From positions 744,001 to 808,000 of the forward strand of contig CP032046.1 in assembly GCA_008032955.1 (NCBI GenBank): 64,000 nucleotides of DNA, read 5' to 3'. This stretch comes from Helicobacter pylori (GTDB lineage: Bacteria > Campylobacterota > Campylobacteria > Campylobacterales > Helicobacteraceae). A program made the position numbers and the translations under genes. The notes below the pieces were generated by a model, which saw nothing but the letters and a program-made list of their open reading frames with translations, was not told where the DNA came from and ran no database searches. Of the stretch, positions 19,640 to 27,929 are shown piece after piece. Positions within the stretch are counted from its first letter, which is position 1. Each line of letters opens with the position of its first letter.

Positions 19640-20012
19640 TTTCAAAACCTTTATTATTTTCTCTTTTTAACTCGTTTGTAAGATCATCTAAACTATCAAT
19701 TTGAGTGAGATTAACCCCATTTAACGCTTCTCTCATGGCTTGTTGCGTTTCAAGGTTTGGGATCTTGCGCCCCAAACAACAATCTCTTTTATCATCAAAA
19801 GCTTGGCTGATTTTTTGCAAGAGTTCATTTAATGCGTCTATTTTATCCTTAAAGTTTTGATCCCTTTTTTCCAATTCTTTAGCCATTTTTTCTTTAAAAG
19901 AAACTCTATCATTTTGCATCTTTTTGATTTTTCGCTCTAATTGATGGATTAAATTAAAAAGCTGTTTTTCGCTGTATTGGGTGTAGTCTTTTTCTGCGGT
20001 AGTGTTTGGCAT
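19620..20012 (-). CDS. Putative antitoxin (RelB/DinJ-like partner gene) upstream of vapD
   Basis: This 130-residue protein begins [19 protein letters not shown], the start I associate with the antitoxins of the HP0892–HP0895 modules. It has a long coiled coil rich in Lys, Glu and Gln at about residues 15–70. It ends with an antitoxin-like region including [14 protein letters not shown] and [12 protein letters not shown], the part that would wrap the toxin. The last ten residues ([10 protein letters not shown]) look like a frame extension into vapD. It probably controlled the RelE-type toxin now reduced to a remnant. Whether it neutralises VapD is unknown. Confidence 0.6.
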   Translation of the reverse strand: MPNTTAEKDYTQYSEKQLFNLIHQLERKIKKMQNDRVSFKEKMAKELEKRDQNFKDKIDALNELLQKISQAFDDKRDCCLGRKIPNLETQQAMREALNGVNLTQIDSLDDLTNELKRENNKGFENVCSSV

Positions 20013-20042
20013 GCTTTATTCCTTTTTTAAAAATATCAGCTC

Positions 20043-20048
20043 ATTATA
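20043..20048 (-). promoter_or_regulatory. −10 element for the antitoxin–vapD unit
   Basis: The minus strand reads GCTATAATGAG here, a perfect TATAAT. It lies 31 bases from the antitoxin start, with GGAAT before the ATG. Transcription would begin near 20036, giving a very short leader. No clear −35 is needed in this species. Confidence 0.6.
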
Positions 20049-20823
20049 GCGCAAGCGATAGAGCGGTATTAAAAAGCTAGAAATCAAAACTTAAAGATTG
20101 AAAAGCGGATTGGGAAGTTAATGAAAAAATTAAAGATCAAAAACTTAAAGATTGAAAAGCGGATTGAAAAATCAGTGAAAAGATTAAAAGATCTTTTAGT
20201 AAAAAATTTTAAAAAAGTTTAAAAGAATAAAAGTTCTGTGAGTGAAAAATAATCGTTTTAGATTTGATTTTATTATAAAACTCATTTTATTAAAGTTTCG
20301 TTTTATTCTCTTAAAGAGATAGGAAGCATTTGAAACTATTCTCCCCCTTTTAATTTAAACCACCCTAAAGAAGCACTTTTTAAGAGATTGTCGCTTGAAT
20401 TAGCGTCAAGTTTCATACTAACTAATCATCAAAAACGCTAAAAATGATTTTTCATCAAACCCCCAAAAAAAGAGGATTCAAAACAAAGAGTTCAAAAAAG
20501 AAACCCCTTAAAAAAAGAAGCCCTCCTAAAACAAAGAGTTTAAAACAAAGGGTTCTCCCCTAAAAAGGGAGCTTCAAAACAAAGAGTTTAAAACAAAGGG
20601 TTCTCCCCTAAAAAGGGAGCTTCAAAACAAAGGAATTTAAAACAAAAGGAGTTCAAAAAATCAAAAAAAAACCCCCCAAAAAACAAAGAGAGTTCAAAAC
20701 AAAGGGTTCAAAAAAAGAAATCCCTTAAAAAGAAGCCCCCCTAAAACAAAGGGTTCAAAAAAAAAAGAGGGTTCAAAAATGAAACCCCCAAAAAAAGGGA
20801 GTTTCACAAAGGGTTTTTAGCTT
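20049..20823. other. A-rich intergenic region between babA and the toxin–antitoxin locus
   Basis: About 770 bases without a gene. The segment 20083–20166 has two copies of ATCAAAACTTAAAGATTG followed by AAAAGCGGATTG, 53 bases apart. From 20460 to 20815 the plus strand is almost all purine-rich blocks such as AAAACAAAGAGTTCAAAA alternating with CCCC/GGGG patches, including a perfect 2×48-base tandem repeat. The region is 3' to babA. It may serve as recombination-prone flanking DNA or as a set of weak hairpins that end babA transcription. Confidence 0.5.
20528..20623. repeat. Perfect tandem repeat, 2 × 48 bases
   Basis: The unit begins AAAACAAAGAGTTTAAAACA and ends GGGAGCTTC; copies are 20528–20575 and 20576–20623. 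Each contains CTCCC…GGGAG, a five-base-pair stem with a TAAAAA-type loop. The repeat lies about 200 bases past the babA stop on its 3' side. Confidence 0.9.
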
Positions 20824-23061
20824 CTAGTAAGCGAACACGTAATTCAAATACACGCTATAAAGCCTGCGGTATTTGAGTTCAGCCCCCATAAAGGAATAAT
20901 AGTTCGTGTTGATGGTAGGGATTTTAAGCCCTAGTTCAATGCCGTGTTGGGCCACATGATCGCTGCCTTTTTTCTTAGATCTAGCTAAATTCATCCTCAC
21001 TCCCATGTTGAATAAGAATTGGAAATTCGCCACGTTCAATTTAGCGTTATAGACGTTATTCACGGTGGCTAAATTCACGTATTCAGAATTAAGCCATGAA
21101 GTGCCCGCTAACGCAATGCCTCCAAAAAGCCCCACAGAAAGCTTGTTGTTTTTGCCTAAGAAATTGGTGGCTTTATCGTTGATGAAGTTATAGAGAGCGT
21201 CCGCTCCAAAACCATAAGTCCACACGTCAGAAGCCGAGTTGAAGAAGCTGGATTTGATGAACGCATGGTTGTAATCAAAAAAGCCGTAATACCTAGCGCC
21301 CCATCTTCTTTTTTGGCCAAAGAATTGTTTGTAGCCTACTTGAATACCGATCCCATTCATCGCGCCGTTGTTGGTTTGAGAGCTAACGATGCCCAATTTC
21401 CTAAAGGGGTTTCGCCCTAGTTCTTGGTTGATGGTTTGGACTTGGTTATAAGCACTTTGATTGAGGTAGTAATTGGTTTCTATGCCTTGCGGGCTATAGG
21501 GGTTATTCTTTTTGCTCACCACATTTTGCAAAGATTGAGCGTTAGGGACTTTGGAGAGCGCGGTGGTGATGCTGTTATAAGTGTTGCCCAATTCATTGTA
21601 TCGGGATTTGAAATGCACTAGAGTGTCAGCGATGTTTTCTGCTTGCTGTATTTGCTGTTCTTGAGTGCCAAAATGAGCGATGCTGTTGGTTAAATTCGTT
21701 AGGGTTTGTTCCACATAGGCGCAACCGGAAGCGAAAGTTTGAGTGGTAACCGTGCCAGAAGGTGAACCTTGTGTGCCACCAGTGCCAGCTGTTGAGGGGT
21801 TGTTGCATGTGGCTAAAAAGCCTGTAACAAAATTTTTAAAAGTCCCGCTAAGCCTCTCAGGGTTGATGGCTTGCCCCACTTGTTCGGCTAGATTGAGCAT
21901 CTTGGCTTGGGCTTGCGCGTTAGCGAGCATGCCTTGAGCGAAGCTAGCGTCTGTGAAAGGGTTGAAAGGCTTGCCGTTATTACCACCCACTTGATCGGAT
22001 TGCTCATTGCTAGTAATGACGCTCGTTTGGTTGACCAGATCTTGCGCGTCCGTGATCATCTTTTGGATCGCGCTGATTTCTTGTGAAAAAGCGCCGCATA
22101 ATTTGTTAGAGGACCACTCCCATTTTGGGCCATTAGGTCGGTTAGCAGGCGCGTGGAAATACGGGCATGCTTCGTTGATGGTGTTGATGAGCGTGCTCGC
22201 TTGCGCTAAGAGCGCTTGAGCGCTATCAGGCACTCCGCTCAATTCGTTAGTGATTTCGGTGTAGGAGACACCTAATGTATTACCTGGTGCTTTAAAATCA
22301 ACGACTTTTGAACTGATCGTGGTGTTCACTTGTTTGCCGTCTATGGTTTGGGTTTTAGTTGCTGTTCCGCCGTTTCGTTTGTTGTCATTTATTCCAAATA
22401 ATGACGGATCGCAGTTGTTATTCCCTTCCCCTGAGCATGTGTAAGTATACTTTACTTTGACCGTTCCGTTGTTTTCTTTGAGCGCGGGTAAGCCTTTCTT
22501 TAACGCCGTTTGGAGGATCTGATAGGCTTCGTTAAGCTTTTTAAAATTCTTAATACTCATAGGGCCGTAGTATCCAGGCATATACCTGTTCAAAGAGCAA
22601 GTGATGGAAGTGGATCGATACCCTGGCTCGTTGTTGAAGATGGTCGTGGAAGAGGTGCTTTTTGCGCCATGAGCGTTACCTCCGCATTGCGTCACATAGC
22701 CCACGACATTCCAAAACCCCACCGCCGCGTTGATCGCTAAAAGCACGGCTTGATACGCTGGGGAGTTGGCTTTATCGCCGATCAAATTCTTCGCGCTCGC
22801 GCCCAAATCGTTACGCACCCCATTGATCGCGCTCGGATCAGCGGACAATTTGATCAGGGTGTTTAGGTTGCTGTATCGGGTCAAAAGGTTGTTCAAACTT
22901 TCATAACGATCTGAAAGATCTTGAATGCCTTTGGTGTTTTTCACCATTTGAGCGGCCTCACCGATCTGATAGCCAACGCTTGTGTAAAAGCCGTCGTCTT
23001 CAGCGCTCAAAGTGGAAACTAAAAGCGAGCCTAAAGTTAATGAAAGGATGTGTTTTTTCAT
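20824..23061 (-). CDS. babA: Blood-group-antigen-binding adhesin BabA
   Basis: BabA is the outer-membrane adhesin that binds fucosylated Lewis b/ABO antigens on gastric mucosa. The 745-residue protein has a signal peptide MKKHILSLTLGSLLVSTLSA followed by EDDGFYTSVGYQIGEAAQMV. The start differs from the CT-repeat leader of babB, and the binding region (SSTTIFNNEPGYRSTSITC, and the short disulfide loop TCSGEGNNNC) is babA-like. The last third is the shared Hop-family barrel, ending SVYLNYVFAY. No frameshift was seen. Identity as babA rather than babB rests on the N-terminal and middle regions. The position next to the fMet and Gln tRNAs is the locus where strains carry either gene. Confidence 0.93.
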   Translation of the reverse strand: MKKHILSLTLGSLLVSTLSAEDDGFYTSVGYQIGEAAQMVKNTKGIQDLSDRYESLNNLLTRYSNLNTLIKLSADPSAINGVRNDLGASAKNLIGDKANSPAYQAVLLAINAAVGFWNVVGYVTQCGGNAHGAKSTSSTTIFNNEPGYRSTSITCSLNRYMPGYYGPMSIKNFKKLNEAYQILQTALKKGLPALKENNGTVKVKYTYTCSGEGNNNCDPSLFGINDNKRNGGTATKTQTIDGKQVNTTISSKVVDFKAPGNTLGVSYTEITNELSGVPDSAQALLAQASTLINTINEACPYFHAPANRPNGPKWEWSSNKLCGAFSQEISAIQKMITDAQDLVNQTSVITSNEQSDQVGGNNGKPFNPFTDASFAQGMLANAQAQAKMLNLAEQVGQAINPERLSGTFKNFVTGFLATCNNPSTAGTGGTQGSPSGTVTTQTFASGCAYVEQTLTNLTNSIAHFGTQEQQIQQAENIADTLVHFKSRYNELGNTYNSITTALSKVPNAQSLQNVVSKKNNPYSPQGIETNYYLNQSAYNQVQTINQELGRNPFRKLGIVSSQTNNGAMNGIGIQVGYKQFFGQKRRWGARYYGFFDYNHAFIKSSFFNSASDVWTYGFGADALYNFINDKATNFLGKNNKLSVGLFGGIALAGTSWLNSEYVNLATVNNVYNAKLNVANFQFLFNMGVRMNLARSKKKGSDHVAQHGIELGLKIPTINTNYYSFMGAELKYRRLYSVYLNYVFAY

Positions 23062-23123
23062 GTTTTCTCCTTTTTAGATTGGATTTAGTAGATTTCATAC
23101 ATTCAATAAAATGTATTTGGAGC

Positions 23124-23156
23124 ATTATAGCATAAAAGCGTTTTTTTTTTTTTTTT
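23124..23156 (-). promoter_or_regulatory. babA promoter with A16 tract
   Basis: On the minus strand a perfect TATAAT (plus-strand ATTATA at 23124–23129) follows TATGC. An uninterrupted run of sixteen A (plus-strand T at 23141–23156) starts 12 bases upstream of it, inside the −10 to −35 spacer. Transcription would begin near 23117, leaving a leader of about 55 bases with GGAGAAAAC before the ATG. Length variation of this tract is expected to tune expression of the adhesin. Confidence 0.7.
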
Positions 23157-23244
23157 GTAGTTTTGAAAAAATTGTGTCATTTTTTTGCTTTTGACGCTTT
23201 TTGTTTCATTTGGTGGTGTGGTTTGGTGGTGCGATCTGAAAGAT

Positions 23245-23321
<77 letters not shown>

Positions 23322-23341
23322 ACACGCTAATAAAGGAAAAA

Positions 23342-23416
23342 TGGCTGGGGTGCAAGGATTCGAACCTCGGAATGCCAGGACCAAAACCTGGTGCCTTACC
23401 GCTTGGCGACACCCCA
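23342..23416 (-). tRNA. tRNA-Gln (TTG anticodon)
   Basis: The minus strand begins TGGGGTGTCGCCAAGCGG and ends with encoded CCA at 23342, 75 bases in all. The acceptor stem TGGGGTG pairs with CACCCCA. The anticodon loop TTTTGGT gives TTG, for glutamine. The T arm GAGGTTCGAATCCTT is normal. It lies 20 bases upstream of the fMet gene, so the two are probably processed from one transcript. Confidence 0.96.
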
Positions 23417-23493
23417 ACAACATATAACAAAATAAAGAAAGCATTATACAAAAGCTTTTTAAAAAAGTCAAGCTAAAACGCTATAATCCCATC

Positions 23494-24024
23494 ATGGAAA
23501 ATGGATTTAACCCCTTGATTTATAAACGCTATCTGAAAAAGAAAGAAACCTTTTTGCTGTTTAAAAGAATCGGCCAAATGTCTGCGTTTAAAAATTTAAA
23601 GCTCCAGCTCAAGCGAAGAGAGGTGATCAATCGTTATGTCGCTGGAATTTTAGGGGATTTAAAGCATGGGTTTAGATACGCCAAAATTGAACACCAAATC
23701 CTAAAAATCTATTTCACGCACCCGAGTTTCTTGAAAGCTTTTGAAACAGAAAAAGACCATTACACCAACAACCTAAAAACCCGTTTCAAAGAAACGCAAA
23801 AAACCCTAAAAGCCTTGAATTACCCTTTTGATTTTAAAATAATCCAAGCGAGCGTGAAAAAAAGGGCTTATGAAAAACCGGTTGCAAAAAAAGAAAAACC
23901 CCCTAAAAAACCGGTTAGCGTGGATGTCAATTGCGAAGGTTTGAGCGATTTCACTAAAAAGCAATTTTTAAAGCTCAAACGCGCTTGTAACGATAATACG
24001 CCGCGCACGCCCCCTCAGAGCTGA
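23494..24024 (+). CDS. Hypothetical basic protein (HP0897-type)
   Basis: The 176-residue, strongly basic protein starts MENGFNPLIYKRYLKKKETF and has no signal peptide or membrane segment. A central helix-rich part (FRYAKIEHQILKIYFTHPSFL) precedes a Lys/Pro-rich linker, KKEKPPKKPVSVD. I recognise it as conserved in H. pylori but know of no function; it may bind nucleic acid, judging by charge alone. Its last 50 bases overlap the 3' end of the convergent hypD. Confidence 0.7.
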   Translation: MENGFNPLIYKRYLKKKETFLLFKRIGQMSAFKNLKLQLKRREVINRYVAGILGDLKHGFRYAKIEHQILKIYFTHPSFLKAFETEKDHYTNNLKTRFKETQKTLKALNYPFDFKIIQASVKKRAYEKPVAKKEKPPKKPVSVDVNCEGLSDFTKKQFLKLKRACNDNTPRTPPQS

Positions 24025-25087
24025 CCATGCAACTGCCGATTGGGTTTTGTGGGGTGCAAGTTTTGGCAAATAGCGGGCAGTCTAGGGGTTTAGCGATGCC
24101 TTTTAAAATCTCCCCGCACTTGCATGCCTTGTTTTCTTTAGAGGTTTTGTGGCTTAAGTGTTCTTTAAAGACTTTTTCAGCGTCATAAGAGGCGAATGCT
24201 TCTTTGAGTTTGAGAGCGGAATGTTTGATATTCCCTAAGCCTCTCCATTCAAAATTTTCCCTAACTTCCATGCATGCATTGACTAACTCTTGCGCTTTTG
24301 TATTCCCTTCATAGCTCACCGCTCGTTTGTATTGGATTTCTAGCTTGGCTTCTTTGTTTAAGGCTTGTTTAAGAAGCATCAGCACGCTTTCTAATATATC
24401 CACCGGCTCAAAACCGCTCACGATAATGGGGAGTTTAAAGCGATCCACTAAAGGGGCGTAGATTTGAGCGCCGTTCATCACGCTCACATGGCTAGGGGCT
24501 AAAAGAGCGTTGATCTGGCATGCTGGATCTTTTAAAATCGCGCTCACGCTTGGAGGCACTAAAATGTGGTTGATGTGGAAAAAAAGATTTTTTAATTTTT
24601 CTTTTTTGGCGTTCAGTAAAACGCTCGCTGTCATGGGCGTTGTGGTTTCAAAACCGATCGCAATATAAATGACTTTTTTATGCGGGTTTTCTTTAGCGAT
24701 CTCTAAAGCTTGCATGGGCGAATACAAAAAGCGCGCATCTAGCCCCTTTTCTCTGGCTTGTATCAAGCTCCCATAGCTCCCTGGGACTTTCATCATATCC
24801 CCTAAACTTAAGATGATGCTATCTTTAATCATAGCGAGTTCATAAGCTTCATCAAGGCGCACTCTTGGCATCACGCATACCGGACACCCTGGCCCATGCA
24901 CAAACTCTAAATTGTTAGGCATCAAATCTAAAAGCCCGTATTTCATGAGAGAATGCGTATGCCCTCCGCACACTTCCATGATGACTAATTTTTTTGTGAG
25001 TTTGGAAGCGAGTTTTTTGATTGCATTAGAGAGCACTAAAAGGGTTTGCTTGTCCCTAAAGGGCGAAATGAGGTGATCAACGCTCAT
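23975..25087 (-). CDS. hypD: Hydrogenase maturation protein HypD
   Basis: HypD is the iron–sulfur scaffold that, with HypC, assembles the Fe(CN)2CO unit of NiFe hydrogenase. The 370-residue product carries the redox cysteine in MEVCGGHTHSLMKYG (Cys40), the pair in VHGPGCPVCVMPR and the conserved IGFETTTPMTA block. Four C-terminal [4Fe-4S] ligand cysteines are spread over KACKCGEILKG, LDCPLFAKTC and GSCMVSSEGAC. Length and motifs are complete. It is the last gene of hypB–hypC–hypD. Confidence 0.97.
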   Translation of the reverse strand: MSVDHLISPFRDKQTLLVLSNAIKKLASKLTKKLVIMEVCGGHTHSLMKYGLLDLMPNNLEFVHGPGCPVCVMPRVRLDEAYELAMIKDSIILSLGDMMKVPGSYGSLIQAREKGLDARFLYSPMQALEIAKENPHKKVIYIAIGFETTTPMTASVLLNAKKEKLKNLFFHINHILVPPSVSAILKDPACQINALLAPSHVSVMNGAQIYAPLVDRFKLPIIVSGFEPVDILESVLMLLKQALNKEAKLEIQYKRAVSYEGNTKAQELVNACMEVRENFEWRGLGNIKHSALKLKEAFASYDAEKVFKEHLSHKTSKENKACKCGEILKGIAKPLDCPLFAKTCTPQNPIGSCMVSSEGACAAYYRYKRV

Positions 25088-25092
25088 TGTTA

Positions 25093-25329
25093 TTATTCAT
25101 GCGTTTCGTTCATTTTGGCGATCATTTCTTGATAAAGCTCAATGGATTCTAGGGCTTCTTTTTCATCAATCTTACTCATCACATAGCCGATGTGGAGCAA
25201 CACATAATCGCCCACTTTAACGGACTCGCCCATTAAATCCAAGCTCGCCTCTCTTTGAACGCCCAAAGTCTCCAAAAGCGCCACATTATCGTTAATGGCT
25301 ATGACTTTAGAGGGGATCGCTAAACACAT
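25093..25329 (-). CDS. hypC: Hydrogenase maturation chaperone HypC
   Basis: This 78-residue chaperone carries the iron ligand complex from HypD to the hydrogenase large subunit. The start MCLAIPSKV holds the essential Cys2. The core VKVGDYVLLHIGYVMSKID is typical of the family, and the acidic C-terminal helix is present. Its start overlaps the hypB stop by one base (TAATG) and it ends 5 bases before hypD, so translation is coupled. Confidence 0.97.
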   Translation of the reverse strand: MCLAIPSKVIAINDNVALLETLGVQREASLDLMGESVKVGDYVLLHIGYVMSKIDEKEALESIELYQEMIAKMNETHE

Positions 25330-26057
25330 TAAAACGAATGCGTGGATTGGTAATTTTCACGCTTTTTTTCTAAAAGGAAATTTTTAAAATCTTCCAAACT
25401 TTTAGGGTCTTTAGAGCTCATTAAAAAAATAGGCGCTTCAGGCTTTAATTTTTGCATGTCTTCTTTGACTTGAGAAACCCTGAAATTAAACACTTCAATC
25501 ATGTCCGCTTTACTGATAATGACCGCATCCGCGCACATAAACATCGTAGGATATTTTAGCACCTTATCATCGCCCTCTGGAACGGAGAGTAAAACGATAT
25601 TCATCGCCGCCCCTAGATTATAGCTTGAAGGGCAAACCAGATTCCCCACGTTTTCAATGATTAAAAAATCGCTTTTTTCTAACGCTCCCTCATCTTTTAA
25701 TAAATCAAACGCCCCCTCAATCATGCTCGCTTCCAAATGGCACGCTTCACCGGTGGTGATCTGATGCGCGCTCACGCCTTTTTTACGCAATCTGTCCGCA
25801 TCTCTGTTGGTTTGCAAATCGCCCTCTACCACGCAAAACTTGAAGTCTTTAAAATCCGCTAGATTTTCTAGCATCGTGGTTTTACCGCTACCGGGAGAAC
25901 TCATGAAATTCAACACATACAGCCCTTCTTTTAAATAGCGTTCTTTCATTTCAGCGGCTTTAATGTCGTTCTTGCTCAAAATCTTTTCCACGATTTTGAC
26001 ATCTTTTTTACTCAAATTAGGGTTATTTTGTAAAGATTCTTTTCGTTGTTCGCTCAT
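25329..26057 (-). CDS. hypB: Hydrogenase/urease nickel maturation GTPase HypB
   Basis: HypB is a SIMIBI-class GTPase that delivers nickel to hydrogenase and, in H. pylori, also supports urease activation. The 242-residue protein has the P-loop SSPGSGKTT at residues 53–61, the nickel-binding Cys-His pair in TGEACHLEA, switch residues VVEGDLQTNRDADR and the guanine motif ISKADM. It lacks a histidine-rich N-terminus, as expected for this species. It is first in hypB–hypC–hypD. AAGG-type sequence lies before its ATG at 26057. Confidence 0.97.
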   Translation of the reverse strand: MSEQRKESLQNNPNLSKKDVKIVEKILSKNDIKAAEMKERYLKEGLYVLNFMSSPGSGKTTMLENLADFKDFKFCVVEGDLQTNRDADRLRKKGVSAHQITTGEACHLEASMIEGAFDLLKDEGALEKSDFLIIENVGNLVCPSSYNLGAAMNIVLLSVPEGDDKVLKYPTMFMCADAVIISKADMIEVFNFRVSQVKEDMQKLKPEAPIFLMSSKDPKSLEDFKNFLLEKKRENYQSTHSF

Positions 26058-26167
26058 GTTTTTCCTTTCTTTTAAAATTTTCGTATCGTAGCGCGCTTAA
26101 TTAAACGGCTATGATTTAACGACTTCTTTTATCTTCTTGGCTCATCTTTTTAGATCAAAAACATGCT

Positions 26168-26296
26168 TTACCCTAACCCCTTATCGTCGCTGTCGTTTTT
26201 ATCTTTTAACACTAATTTAATGATCCTCCATATGATGATTAATAAAATGATGGTTAAAAGCAAATACCAAACATTGATAAAAACGGCTTTCATCAT
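26168..26296 (-). CDS. Small single-pass membrane protein (HP0901-type)
   Basis: A 42-residue frame starts at the ATG at 26296 (or the next ATG at 26293), behind AAGGAAAA. It reads MMKAVFINVWYLLLTIILLI, a strong membrane segment, then a basic stretch (WRIIKLVLKDK) and an acidic tail NDSDDKGLG. Topology is probably N-out, with the charged tail in the cytoplasm. It lies between hypB and the cupin gene on the same strand, 10 bases after the latter. Function is unknown. The good ribosome site and the membrane-protein composition support a real gene. Confidence 0.6.
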   Translation of the reverse strand: MMKAVFINVWYLLLTIILLIIIWRIIKLVLKDKNDSDDKGLG

Positions 26297-26306
26297 TTGA
26301 TTTTCC

Positions 26307-26606
26307 TTATTTTTTACTCAAAGACAATCTGATAACGCTATTTTCTAAAGCGTCCAAACGATGCGAAACTTGGGCTTCCAGGCTGATTAACGCTCCCTTT
26401 GGCATTTCTATTTTTTTATCTCCCACTTCAAAAACGATTTTACCCTCTAAAACCTGCACGCTGATAGCTCCCGGGGCCTTGTGTTTGTCTATGATCGCTC
26501 CTTTGGGCATGCAAATGCGCATTTCCTTATTGGAAGAATTTTCACTCAACGCTTCAATGTGGAGCTTTTCAAAATGAACGCCCTCTAAAAAATGAACCAT
26601 TTTCAT
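26307..26606 (-). CDS. Small cupin-fold protein (HP0902-type)
   Basis: The 99-residue protein has a single cupin domain. The two cupin motifs are HKAPGAISVQVLEGKIVFEVG and LISLEAQVSHRLDALENS. Most of the usual metal-ligand histidines are missing, consistent with a metal-free cupin. The H. pylori protein of this type has been reported as secreted and able to bind lipopolysaccharide; that role is recalled, not seen here. ATG at 26606, with TAGGAG upstream. Confidence 0.85.
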   Translation of the reverse strand: MKMVHFLEGVHFEKLHIEALSENSSNKEMRICMPKGAIIDKHKAPGAISVQVLEGKIVFEVGDKKIEMPKGALISLEAQVSHRLDALENSVIRLSLSKK

Positions 26607-26703
26607 CAAAAACTCCTAGTGTGATATTTTCTTAATTTAGAACTTAATTTAAGAAAGCTAATTTTTTACCCAAAAATTTCTTATAGATTTCTTAAACAAT
26701 TCT

Positions 26704-27916
26704 TTATTCTGTTTTTTCCAAAACCTTTTTGGTTTGTAAAGCGATTTCTAGCTCTTCATCAGTAGGGATTCGTAAAATTTGGACTTTAGTATCAGGCTGG
26801 CTTAAATTCACCAACCCACTGCCCGGATTGTCGTTCGTGGGCTTGTGTAAAGCGATCCCTAAATTTTCTAAGCCTTCACACACGCTCTCTCTTAAAGCCG
26901 AATAATTTTCCCCTAATCCCCATGTAAAGAGGATCGCATCTACTTTTTTTAAGACTACTTAAGACTACCATGTAAGCCCCAATATACTTTTTAATGCGAT
27001 AAGCGCACATTTCAAAAGCGAGCTTGGCTTCTTTATCGCCTTTTTCTTTCCTGACTTCTATGTTTCTCATTATCCCCACAAATGCCTTTCAAACCGCTTT
27101 CATAATTTAAAATCTTCATCACTTCTTCTAAGCTCTTATTTGCGCATTGTGCGATGTATTCCACCACAGTGGGGTCAATATCCCCACACCTTGTACCCAT
27201 AATCAAGCCCTCTAGTGGGGTTAGCCCCATAGAAGTGTCCACGCTTTTACCCTTTTGAATGGCTGCTGCACTTGAGCCGTTCCCTAAATGCAAACTGATA
27301 GCGTTAAATTCCTCATAAGCGATATTCAAAAATTTCGCCGCTTCTTTAGCCACATAATGGTGTGAAGTCCCATGGAAACCATAACGGCGGATTTGATACT
27401 TTTCATACAATTCATAAGGCAACGCATACATGTAAGCGTAACTGGGCATAGTGGCATGGAATGCGGTGTCAAAAACAGCGATTTGAGGGATATGGGGGTG
27501 CGCTTTTTGGACAAATTCAATACCGGCCAAATTCGCCGGGTTGTGCAAGGGGGCTAAAATAGAAAGATTGCCAATTTCTCGCATGACTTTTTCATCCACT
27601 AAAACCGGGGCATGGAATTTATCCCCCCTTGAACCACACGATGCCCTATAGCGTCAATTTGATTGAAATCTTTGATGATCCCCATTTTCGTTAAATTCTC
27701 ACGAATCATTAAAAGCCCGCTCGCATGATCTTTAATCACAAGCTTTTCTTTTAATTCTTGATCGTTATGGTGCAAATGCGATTTGATTTTCAACTGCCCT
27801 ATTTCTTCGCCGATTTTTTCGGCTAAACCGCTCGCTAAGGGCTTGTTTTCTTTCATGTCAAACAACTTAAACTTAATAGACGAACTGCCCAGATTCAACA
27901 CTAAAATTTCCATCAT
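26704..27916 (-). pseudogene. ackA: Acetate kinase, inactivated by three lesions
   Basis: AckA converts acetyl phosphate and ADP to acetate and ATP. The start [18 protein letters not shown], middle [16 protein letters not shown] and ending [11 protein letters not shown] are recognisable, but the frame is broken three times. (1) A G6 run at about 27624–27629 (plus-strand C) stops translation after VVQGG; seven G would continue correctly. (2) Near 27067, after ICGDN, two bases appear lost. (3) A 10-base tandem duplication, TTAAGACTAC at 26949–26958 and 26959–26968, shifts frame after YMVVL. Correcting all three gives a length of about 400 residues, the family size. Several independent lesions make this a genuine pseudogene. 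Confidence 0.93.
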
Positions 27917-27929
27917 TTCTCCTAATCAA

